Shown: piece after piece, positions 41,044-49,638 of the stretch
How the letters are laid out: the number at the start of each line of letters is the position of its first letter
Position numbering within the stretch: the stretch's first letter is position 1
Assembly (NCBI GenBank): GCA_964406795.1
Contig: CAYOTA010000013.1
Coordinates: 1-49,638 of the forward strand
Source of the DNA: JAGORM01 sp964406795
Lineage (GTDB): Bacteria; Patescibacteriota; Microgenomatia; Levybacterales; GWA1-39-11
Direction: 5' to 3'
Length of the DNA: 49,638 nt
The notes under the pieces: generated by a model
Databases searched by the model: none
What the model was told of the DNA's origin: nothing
Seen by the model: the letters and a program-made list of their open reading frames with translations, nothing else
Position numbers and translations under genes: made by a program

Positions 41044-44000
41044 ATGGAGTGTCGGACGTACTGTGATAGGAAATGATAGGAAAACCATCCGCATTCACCG
41101 CAATCGATGTGTACCAATCGACATTTGAAGCACTATCTACTGTAGTTAATGTGTTACCAGAAGAACAGGATGCATTTCCACAATGTGCCACTTTCAAGTC
41201 ATCGGCGGTACCACTATCTACGTATGCAATAAACGGCAAATTATCTGCCCCAGTAGTTATGCTGATTCCCGCGTCAGAAAAAGTACCTGAAGTTATATCA
41301 TTTATAGAACTACTGGTACATGCAGCATTACTACAGTGTGCAGCACGCAAAGTAGTGTTGGTCGCATAAGCAATTGTGGCAAATCCGTCACTGGCAATAG
41401 TTATTGCAGATACATTCTGCAAGTTAGTAGTTGTTTGGACAGTGGTAAGAACATTACCCGATGAGCATGACGCGTTTCCACAATGTGCAACCTTTACGCT
41501 TGTAGTCGAATCCATATAGGAAATAATAGGTAAATTATCATCTCCAATAACAATACTTATACCGGTTGGATCTGTCGCTGAACTATCTACTGTACTAACA
41601 GTTGCAGTTCCATCACACGCTATGTCGACACATTTTGAAACTAACACATCATTTCCCGTGCTATCCTTGAATGCCACAATTGGAAAACCATCGGCTCCAA
41701 TTGCTATTGAATTCCAGCTGCCTAGAGTATTTGCAGTGTCTGCTACTATATTTGTCTGCGTAAAATAATCAGTAGATGAGCCAATTCTTGTAATCATGGT
41801 TTGCTGATTAGTTACATTTGCAGGATCAAATTGGGCAAATTCTAGATTACTCCCCTGTCTTACCACTGCTCCTATTAAATCATTTGGCGGCCTATCATAG
41901 ACTGAAGAAATATAAGCTAGGTCCCCAGCGGTGAAACCGAGTGAGACTTCTGTACTCCATGACGTATTATTTCCCAACGTATATGTGTAGTACCCCTGCT
42001 CTGAGGCGTCATGCAAAGCAAATGCGTATATAAGTCCCTTGAAATAGGACAATGAAACACTTGAAAGATTTGTCTGCCCTGTCCATGGTGAAGTTTCCGT
42101 ACTCCAGGATGTACCGTTAAAATAATAGTAAGAAGCAGCAGTACTGGCATTACTGGTTAGAACCCAAACTTTACTCACTCCGTCAGCCACAACTGAATAA
42201 GATGTATCCGTGTTTGCCGCAATTGAAGTTCCCGATACCGTCCAGGTAGTTCCATTGTATACAGAGTAAACTATATTTGATCCTGTTTGAAAAATCATAT
42301 ACAAATCGTTCACATTAGTAGTAAGAACCGGTCTGTCCCCCGCCGTAAGCCCCGAACCGGTTGTAATACTCGTAAATGTACATGTACCTGCGGCCACGCT
42401 ATAGATTGCAAATTCTGTATCAGCCGCAGTATCAGTGGTTGCCACATACACCGTACCGTTTGCCGCAACCGCTATAGAGACCATAAAAGACGAGCCAATT
42501 GTTCCCAAATCCGCAGAAGTACACAAAGTTGACAGTGCGTCATTGTTATTTGCGTCAATACTTCTAAACTCTATACTGTCAGTGGAATCATCTATCCAGG
42601 CAACATACATCACGGATTCATCTCTCCACATCGTTGGGTTATAGTTATCAGCGTCCGTTCCATCCAAATCTATACTGGCTCCCCACGCAGCCCCTTTTGA
42701 ATCTGTTGATTTTGTGTAAAAGACATCATTTCCTTCAGAATAGGTTGCATACCACAAATAACTTGAAAAGGTTGTAGTGGTAGGAGGAGAAAACGCAGCT
42801 ATAGCTACAGCCCAATCAGTAGTAGTACTATAAGTGGTTGTAGCGCTCGTAGTCTGTGCTACTCCCATCTTGTCTTCTGTTAAAATACCCTGCGTATCAC
42901 TATTATCCTGTTCTTGTGCTCTTAATGTGTATCCGCTTCCCACAGCTGAAGTAGCAGAAGGATTACCCCATGCCGTTGCGCCAAAATATAATTGATCATC
43001 CACACTTGTTGTAATATTTCCTGAGCTTCCAGATGTGGATGAGCCATCATTTGAAGCTGAAGTTACCAGCGGATTTATGGTATCAGCTCCTGAGTACTCA
43101 TGAATTGCAAGAGCCATATCATCAGTCCCTACACCTGCATCACAGTTGAAAGTGACTTGAAATGAAGCACCGGTAGTAATATTCTTTGCATAAAAAATAG
43201 ACACATATACTAATGTTGCTCCAGCTTGTTGGGACAGTATTTGAGTATAGGTATTCCCTTTATTATCAGTTACACTAGCCGCATCAATTGGTCCTGTCCA
43301 GCAGGACGCTGCTACTACCACTAAATTACCAGCGGTAGGTGTGGAGTCAAATGTAGCTGCAACCGTAGTTGCAGCTACTGAGGTTTGTGCAGATTTACTT
43401 TGTACAAATGTGATTGCATTATCTGGTGCTACAGTGCTGGTTCCACTCTGCGTTACTTTTCTTTGTAATCCCCCAAATTGCGCGTCAGCATCTACTATTC
43501 CACCTGTAACTACCACAGACACTGTAGGGTCTACGTACACGGGGTATGTACGCCCTGCGTCATCAAGCCATTTAGGATCCGGCTTAACTATGAGCATATC
43601 TTTCCCGTTTTCTTTTCTTACTTCAATTGAAACCTTATCTGACGTAACTTTTTTGCTATCCTGCATGATACCTTGTGGAATCACAAATACTTTCTTTTTT
43701 GCAAGATCATAAAATTCCCAGCTACCATTTACTTTTTTATAAGACGAAATATTTTGGAGATTGAGATTAAATTTATATGTTCTAGGAGATGTCTTATCTT
43801 TTAAAACTATATTTTCTTTAAGCCCATCCCCCGCCCTATCTCTTAGTATTTGATATTGTAAATATGCTTTGCCTTCATCTAGAGAATACAAAACGGTTTC
43901 AGAATCTTTGCTAGTAAATAAATTCGCATTATCTGATACTTCAGTTCTATAACCTATAAGGGATGCTGTCACTTTAGAACCATTTGAAAAAACCTCAGAA

Positions 44001-44218
44001 GTGACTTCCTTATCTGAGTGAGATAATCTTATGTTAAAATCTTTTTCTTTATAACTAAATGAATTATCAAAAAATGACCGGGTAAATGTGTCTTTACGGG
44101 CCTCTTCTGTCTTTGGAATCTTTATAAAATTTGATGCAATGAGCAGCACAACAAGAGAGGTAAATAAAAACACAAAACGTCTTCTAAATTTAATTTGTGG
44201 TAATCTTTTTTTCTTCAT
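41044..44218 (-). CDS. Giant surface protein, N-terminal part (interrupted by the assembly gap)
   Basis: About 1058 codons from ATG 44218. A basic N-terminus with one membrane segment (about 14-29) acts as signal. Residues about 40-230 form a domain seen at the front of RHS/teneurin-like and other giant surface proteins, ending KPDPKWLDDAGRTYPVYVDP. Next is a beta-sandwich (about 260-480; TDNKGNTYTQILSQQ, AFSPP), then propeller-like strands resembling sialidase/BNR repeats (about 490-800), then 45-50-residue repeats with paired Cys (KVAHCGNASCSSGN). The reading frame is broken only by the Ns; the continuation is 38664-41033. TACAAT (44224-44229, complement) ends 5 nt before the ATG. Total length of the intact protein is at least about 1850 residues. 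Confidence 0.8.
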
Positions 44219-44223
44219 AATTA

Positions 44224-44229
44224 ATTGTA
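44224..44229 (-). promoter_or_regulatory. -10 box TACAAT, 5 nt before ATG 44218
   Basis: Read on the minus strand, TACAAT is followed by five bases and the start codon. This is another near-leaderless arrangement. The rest of 44219-44317 holds only short TTAG-type repeats. Confidence 0.5.
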
Positions 44230-44317
44230 TAAAAGTAAGCTGTATTCAAGAAAGATTACATTCTATATCATCCTGAACTAGCTTAACTACTAACTCCTCA
44301 CTTATAACCATTAACTT

Positions 44318-47300
44318 TTATGGGACGATTTCGATAAATATAAATCCGTTTGCACCTACTGATCCATTACCTCCATTAAATCCTGCGGCAACTGTTGTAT
44401 TACCAGAGGCAAGTCCTATACCCGGTCTTCCTCCGTTGGCAGTTACTGTACCAGAGTTAGAATATCTGTGAGTTCTAATATAAAGTACTCCTCCGCCGCC
44501 TCCTCCACCAGCTCCTCCACCACCACCAGGAGCAGTAGCAGTAGCAGATGATGTATTTCCTCCTGCACCTACTGTAGCTGCTGTGGTTCTTGTACCTCCC
44601 GTACCCTTATTTCCTCCTAAAGCGGTTGAACCACCTGTAGTACCATTTCCCCCACGACCTCCATTTGCACCATTTTGACCAGCTGCAGAGATGGCGCCAC
44701 CTGAGGCAACCGTTACTGCATTTGCCTCTATGTACAGTATTCCTCCACCGGCACCACCACCGCCGCCTCCTCCACCACCACCGCCATTAGTAGCAGCTGC
44801 ACCATTTCCACCACCGCCGCCTGCTCCTCCAGCTCCACCTGCTCCGTATGAAGCGAACAGTCTTGTAAACCTGTTAGTAACATCCAGGAAAATTGAATCA
44901 CTTATGGCTTTAGCATTTTGGGCTACAACATTACCTGCAGCTCCAGCTGCGTTTGTGCCAGCAGTTCCTCCGTTTGCACCTGCTGTTTGAGAAGCACCGC
45001 CGCCTCCTCCACCAGCTCCTGCTCCTCCACCCGCGCCTCCACCCGCGCCTCCACCTCCACCACCACCGCCGGCTCCCGCTACAGAATTCAAATCAACTGC
45101 AGTTCCTCCTGCTCCTCCAGCCCCTGGCGCCGCATGACCAGTTCCATTTCCTCCATTTGCGCCACCATTTGCAGTTGTTATACCCCCTGCAAGACCTCCT
45201 ACTCCACCTTCTCCATGACCAGCACCAGTTTGTATACCACCGTTTCCACCATTACCTCCGCTTCCCCCATTATTTCCAAATCCGGTTACCGTTATATTCC
45301 CACCCGATGCTACATTTAAGTTACCCGCATAGAACAGGAATAATGCTGCTTGATTTCTATTAAGACTTCCTCCGTTAGGAGAAACTGCTCCTGTAATATT
45401 TCCACCACCATTAAACTGATATATGCCGGGAACTATACTTGCATTAGATGCTATGAAGGCAGTGTTTCCATCCCCCCCAAATTGGGACAAGAATGGATTT
45501 CCTGATTGGTTTCTCACAACTCCAAATAGGGTTTCATTTGTACACGTTGCAGATGTAAGAGCCGTGTTCATTGCACACTGAGAGTTATCAGTGTTAGCTC
45601 CAATTCTTCCAAATAATGTTGTGTTAGCTCCTGTGTCAGCGGTTGTTCCAATTTTTGTATCATCTATATCAGCTAGACGAGCAAATAAAGTGGTTGTGCC
45701 CGCTGCATCAGCATTCGTGCCGATTCTGGTAAGTATAGTCTGCTGATTTGCAAGAGTTGCAGTACCTGCATCTGTCCAAGTAGTTACTCCTGATCCGTTT
45801 GTAGACAGTAAATAACCGCTTGTTCCACCTGATGTAGGAAGCGTCATAGTCCATGTACCGGCAGCTGCAGCTGTTGTGATTGTTACGGTACCTGAGGTTA
45901 CTCCAGCAATCTTTACGCTTCCCTGATTAGAACCTGCAAGACCAACATTTACACTTGTTGCAGCCGTGTTTACACCAGTTACAGAAAATTTTGCAGAAGT
46001 CGTGGCACTTCCACCTATAAAGAAATCACGGCTAGGATTTGTTGGGTAAATTGTTCCTGCACCAGTAGTAAATACTCCTGGTAATGTTCCTGGATCAAGC
46101 CAAGAAAGGGTTCCTGAACCGTTTGTTGATAACACATAACTAGCACCCTGTCCGCTCGTGGGCCATGTGTAAGCAATTCCACCAAAGGTGGTAGTTCCTG
46201 GATTTGTTACAACTAGATTTCCACCCACTGTCAAACTATCATCTGTTGAAAGTATATTTGCGGCACTTCTATACAGGTTTGTGTCTGCTGAAGATCCAAA
46301 TGTTATGCCCCCTGCAGCGGTTGTTGGATCTGTTAAGTTAGATAACCATAATGTATAGGTAGATGATGCACCTATAGCTGCTCCATAATTCACGTCAGAC
46401 CCTGTTTGCCCGGCAATGTATAAACCATATTTAGTATTGGTACCAACAGTAGACGTGGTACCATTTGCAATGTATGCTCCATAACTATTAACAATCCCAC
46501 TATTTGCCACAACTGCATCATTTTCTAAATATGCACCATATACATTAACTGTTGAACCTGTGTCAGAATTTGTTGTTCCCGGATTTGCATAGAATCCATA
46601 GAGGTTTGAAATACCACCTGTGTTTGCAACACTCATTCCTGGCTGAGAATATACTCCGTATGCGTTTCTAGTTCCTGAGCCCAAAATTCCGGAATTTGTA
46701 GTGTAAAATCCTGCACCCGTTATGGTATCCCCTGTTGTTGATGAGCTGGTTACTTGGCCCTGAATTCCTGCTGCAATCTTATTAGCATTTCCAGTAAGGG
46801 TTACAGTGGAAGAAATTCCAATATCAGTATTATTAAATGCTGTTGAATCAGTTGCTTCTATATTAATACCTACCCCCAACCCTCCATCAACTGAACTAAA
46901 ATCAGGGGCCAGATATACTAGGTTTCCTGCGCCAAATGCGCCTGAGGAAACATCTCCTACTACTTTAAGAAGCCCTGACGTTGGTCCATTTACTCCTGTA
47001 GCGCTTGGCCCAGTTATTAAGAGACCGTTACCGGTCGTTATTCCTGTAGCTGAAATGCTCATGGCATTTCCCGTTGTAACACTATTTGCAGTAAGTCTAA
47101 CTGCATTATTCCCTGATGTGATTGTACCGCTTGCCGTAAGATCCAAAATTCCTGAAGCCCCTACCTTACTACTACTTAATGATACATTTCCTGCTCCATT
47201 CAGTGGGTTAAGTGCTATATTTCCTGTCGTGGAACCACCCAATGTGAAATTCTGGAAAGATGTAGTCTGCAGTGTTCCATTTGCGGTAAGATATGTACTT

Positions 47301-49638
47301 CCAGCTCCGCCAAGACCAGCAGATATGGATGCTGTTGGGGTGCCACTGGTTACATTCATAAATGCGAATTTAGAAGATGTAGTGGCTGATCCCCCAATAA
47401 GTAAATCAAGTGTACTGTTCTTGGGATACATAGACCCATTAGCTATTGCCCAATAATTGACGTTTGGTAATTCTCCTGGATCTACCCATAGAAGTGTAGA
47501 TGCCGCACCTGTGGATTGTGCCTGAAGCACATATCCTGCAGTAGCAGAGTTTGGCCAAGTGTAAGCGACGGTATTAAATTGAGTGGTTCCAATGTTTTGG
47601 AGATTTCTGGATGAATCCAAAACCGTAGTACCGTTTGATGTAAGTGATGTCCCTGATGGTAGATTTACAAAGCTTGCACCGGTGGTAAGATATGTGGATG
47701 AAATGGTTCCAATATTTGTTAAGTTTCCAGAAGAATCAATTCTTTGAGTACCTGCCGTAGCACCAGTGTTAATTCCGGTTGTTCCGTTAAGTGTAGTACC
47801 AGTAATAGTGTTTGCTGTTGTAATAGTTCCAAATCCCGATGCTATTGTTCCGCTTGCAAGCGCCCCGACTGTTGTAAGACCTGAAGAAGTAACGCCTGCT
47901 CCCAGTGTATTTGCAGATAGTACGCTTGTTCCATTAATCTGATATACCTTACCTGATGAAAGAGTTATATCTCCAGTAGAGATTACAGTTCCGCCTCCGT
48001 TAAATGGATTAAGTGTAATATTTCCAGTTGTAGCACCACCTAGCGTTAGTCCTTGATTGGCAGTAGTTGCTAAATTACCGGTTGCCGTTAGATATGCTCC
48101 GCCCGCTGCACCTGCTGAAACTGATGCTGTGGGAGTACCCGAACCAACCACATTTAATACTGCAAACTTAGCAGAGTTAGATGATGTTCCTCCTACTATA
48201 AAGTCTAGTGTAGAATTATTTGGATAAATTGCACCGGCATTAACAGTCCAATGATTAGTTCCAAATGTTCCTGGGTCTACCCATGAAAGTGTAGAAGCGG
48301 ATCCGGTACTACTAGATTGCAACACATATCCTGCTGTAGCAGATGACGGCCAGGTGTAGGTAACAGTATTGAATTGTGTTGTTCCAATGTTAGTAAGATT
48401 TCGAGAAGCATCAACTACCGTGGTCGTTCCAATAGCTAAAGAGGCAGCTTGGAATCCGTCATCTGTCTTTAAGACGTCTGATCCATTTCTATAGAGTGTT
48501 ACACCATTTGCATCAGTTCCAAACTGAATACCTGATGCAACTGTAGATGATGACCATGTTCCATCACAATCAAAGCAAATTCCATAATTAGAGTCAGCAC
48601 CAGTTTGAGTAGCTAGATATAATCCATATTTCCTGGATACACCATTTGTTGTGGATGATCCTCCAGCCACATAAATACCAAACTGGTCTTGAACATTAGT
48701 ACTTGTACTAGAGGTTGTGTTTGTTGTGTTTACATATAAGCCGTATACTCCTGAATATCCTGAAGTAGTCCCATTGTAAGATGGATTTGCATATAGTCCG
48801 TAAATATTTTGAATTGCAGTATCATGACCTATGTTCAGAGTGGATGCGGGAGATGAATTTACCCCATATATTGTTCTCGTTCTTTCCGTTCCTGAGGTGA
48901 TGCTTCCTGTGCTAGTACCATCAACATGTAATCCATATAGCGTTTCTGCTCCGCCAATTCCACTTACAGACGAACTAATTGTTAAGTTTGCCGCCTTAGC
49001 AATCTTATTAGGCTCTGTACCAAAGCTATAGGTTCCTGATAAGGCTGCAGAAGCACTAAGCCCAACTATTGTATTATTTGAATTTATGGTGGTAGTAGCA
49101 TCTGTTACTGCAACATTAATACCCCTTAATGTGTTTGCGTTAGTAGTCGGATTATTTGTAAGTGCCAAATTAATACCATTCTGTGTTCCTCCGGTTGTTG
49201 GAACATATGTCCCTGTTATGTTGACTAGAGTGCCTGTAGTAAGTGTTGTGGAAGCAAGATCTATACCTGTTCCTGTAGTAAGAGAGCTTGGTCTAAATAC
49301 AAAAGCTGAATTTGCACCTGTCCCAGTTGTAACTCCAGATGTGAATGTCTGGGGGAATACACCAGTGGTCGTGAGATTTAATCCTCCTGTTGTACTTCCT
49401 CCAATGGTTAATGGTTGAGAAGCTGTTGTCTGTAGTGTTCCTGCTGCTGTTAAGTATGCTCCACCTGCTGCACCTGCTGAAAGTGAAGCTGTTGGAGTTC
49501 CAGAGTTAACATTGATAATGGCAAACTTAGAACTTGCAGTAGCTGATCCCCCAACCAAGAAATCAAGAGTTGTGTTGGTTGGATAGATAGTGCCAGTGCC
49601 AAGACTCCAATAGTTAGTACCCAGAGATGCTGGGTTAG
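44318..49638 (-). CDS. Giant repetitive surface protein with Gly-rich C-terminal domain (5' partial)
   Basis: The frame is open to the window edge (codons from 49636), so the N-terminus is missing; over 1770 residues are visible. It contains at least four copies of a module that begins 'TLDFxVGGSA..SSKFA' followed by 'GTPTASxSAG...YLTA' (near 49570, 48200, 47390 and 46015). Between them are fibre-like strands with many YGLY/YGVY/YGAY motifs (KYGLYLATQTGADSNYG; KYGLYIAGQTGSDVNYG). The C-terminal about 430 residues hold RLADIDDTKIGTTADTG, a Gly-rich region of about 330 residues, VLYIRTHRYSNSG and the end GFIFIEIVP, matching 38664-41033. The repeats resemble phage tail fibres. A fibrous adhesin or coat is inference. 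Confidence 0.8.
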   Translation of the reverse strand, partial: NPASLGTNYWSLGTGTIYPTNTTLDFLVGGSATASSKFAIINVNSGTPTASLSAGAAGGAYLTAAGTLQTTASQPLTIGGSTTGGLNLTTTGVFPQTFTSGVTTGTGANSAFVFRPSSLTTGTGIDLASTTLTTGTLVNITGTYVPTTGGTQNGINLALTNNPTTNANTLRGINVAVTDATTTINSNNTIVGLSASAALSGTYSFGTEPNKIAKAANLTISSSVSGIGGAETLYGLHVDGTSTGSITSGTERTRTIYGVNSSPASTLNIGHDTAIQNIYGLYANPSYNGTTSGYSGVYGLYVNTTNTTSSTSTNVQDQFGIYVAGGSSTTNGVSRKYGLYLATQTGADSNYGICFDCDGTWSSSTVASGIQFGTDANGVTLYRNGSDVLKTDDGFQAASLAIGTTTVVDASRNLTNIGTTQFNTVTYTWPSSATAGYVLQSSSTGSASTLSWVDPGTFGTNHWTVNAGAIYPNNSTLDFIVGGTSSNSAKFAVLNVVGSGTPTASVSAGAAGGAYLTATGNLATTANQGLTLGGATTGNITLNPFNGGGTVISTGDITLSSGKVYQINGTSVLSANTLGAGVTSSGLTTVGALASGTIASGFGTITTANTITGTTLNGTTGINTGATAGTQRIDSSGNLTNIGTISSTYLTTGASFVNLPSGTSLTSNGTTVLDSSRNLQNIGTTQFNTVAYTWPNSATAGYVLQAQSTGAASTLLWVDPGELPNVNYWAIANGSMYPKNSTLDLLIGGSATTSSKFAFMNVTSGTPTASISAGLGGAGSTYLTANGTLQTTSFQNFTLGGSTTGNIALNPLNGAGNVSLSSSKVGASGILDLTASGTITSGNNAVRLTANSVTTGNAMSISATGITTGNGLLITGPSATGVNGPTSGLLKVVGDVSSGAFGAGNLVYLAPDFSSVDGGLGVGINIEATDSTAFNNTDIGISSTVTLTGNANKIAAGIQGQVTSSSTTGDTITGAGFYTTNSGILGSGTRNAYGVYSQPGMSVANTGGISNLYGFYANPGTTNSDTGSTVNVYGAYLENDAVVANSGIVNSYGAYIANGTTSTVGTNTKYGLYIAGQTGSDVNYGAAIGASSTYTLWLSNLTDPTTAAGGITFGSSADTNLYRSAANILSTDDSLTVGGNLVVTNPGTTTFGGIAYTWPTSGQGASYVLSTNGSGTLSWLDPGTLPGVFTTGAGTIYPTNPSRDFFIGGSATTSAKFSVTGVNTAATSVNVGLAGSNQGSVKIAGVTSGTVTITTAAAAGTWTMTLPTSGGTSGYLLSTNGSGVTTWTDAGTATLANQQTILTRIGTNADAAGTTTLFARLADIDDTKIGTTADTGANTTLFGRIGANTDNSQCAMNTALTSATCTNETLFGVVRNQSGNPFLSQFGGDGNTAFIASNASIVPGIYQFNGGGNITGAVSPNGGSLNRNQAALFLFYAGNLNVASGGNITVTGFGNNGGSGGNGGNGGIQTGAGHGEGGVGGLAGGITTANGGANGGNGTGHAAPGAGGAGGTAVDLNSVAGAGGGGGGGGAGGGAGGGAGAGGGGGGASQTAGANGGTAGTNAAGAAGNVVAQNAKAISDSIFLDVTNRFTRLFASYGAGGAGGAGGGGGNGAAATNGGGGGGGGGGGAGGGILYIEANAVTVASGGAISAAGQNGANGGRGGNGTTGGSTALGGNKGTGGTRTTAATVGAGGNTSSATATAPGGGGGAGGGGGGGVLYIRTHRYSNSGTVTANGGRPGIGLASGNTTVAAGFNGGNGSVGANGFIFIEIVP
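46000..49638 (-). repeat. Modular repeat series in the giant surface gene
   Basis: The DNA for the 'LDFxVGG...TPTASxSAG..LTA..LxTT..Q..LGGxTTG' module recurs about every 0.8 to 1.4 kb (near 49380-49590, 48010-48230, 47220-47420, with a shorter form near 45990-46040). The copies near 47300 and in the gene at 20625-25421 (near 24130-24350) share 'SAGLGGAG' and almost the same codons. Confidence 0.75.

Noticed and set aside
1..49638. CRISPR array or cas genes
   Set aside because: No regularly spaced direct repeats with unique spacers were seen. The repeats found are intragenic modules, a two-copy tandem repeat and promoter-proximal motifs.
1..49638. Prophage, suggested by tail-fibre-like modules
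   Set aside because: The fibre-like proteins have Sec signal peptides, and no terminase, portal, capsid or integrase gene lies in the window. They are better read as cell-surface proteins.
1..49638. Alternative genetic code with TGA as Gly
   Set aside because: TGA serves as a clean stop at the ends of genes (4763-4765; 37523-37525), and genes do not continue past it with homologous sequence.

Overview
The window looks like a chromosomal segment of a Patescibacteria/CPR bacterium, most likely of the Microgenomates type. This is inference: there is no rRNA marker. The support is AT-rich DNA, dense gene packing with many 4-22 nt overlaps, and genes dominated by secreted or membrane-anchored surface proteins with Pro-Thr linkers. 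TGA is used as a stop (for example at 4763-4765 and 37523-37525), so this is not the recoded Gracilibacteria/SR1 code. A run of 10 Ns at 41034-41043 shows that the sequence is a scaffold.

Layout. 1-4000: three cohesin-like surface proteins and two dockerin-bearing proteins. 4076-7117: a PAP2 phosphatase and a large anchored protein. 7169-8400: tRNA-Tyr, a LAGLIDADG-like ORF, tRNA-Thr, rpmG (L33) and a broken second copy of rpmG. 8550-20628, plus strand: a multidomain membrane protein, an anchored THI5/NMT1-like binding protein, a DegT-family enzyme with the catalytic Lys changed to His, a LytR_C protein (minus strand), a beta-lactamase-fold serine hydrolase, and a run of sugar genes (GT-C membrane protein with TPRs, NAD-dependent epimerase, GT2, second GT-C protein). 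20625-25421: a 1598-residue modular surface protein. 25575-26284: an HTH/PIN toxin-antitoxin-like pair. 26337-31196: two beta-rich surface proteins flanking two tandem DUF916/WxLIP-like proteins. 31323-35582: a C-methyltransferase and two more GT-C proteins. 35631-38594: a LysM-M23 peptidase, two paralogues resembling M64 metallopeptidases without the zinc site, and a tiny membrane protein. 38664-49638: two giant surface genes that share a Gly-rich C-terminal half; the first is split by the assembly gap and the second runs off the window end.

Taken together this is an envelope and surface-display region: sugar activation and transfer genes, peptidoglycan-active enzymes, and large repetitive adhesin- or fibre-like proteins. 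Two features recur. First, several genes have a near-consensus -10 box only 5-10 nt before the start codon, which suggests leaderless mRNAs. Second, protein modules are duplicated within and between the surface genes.
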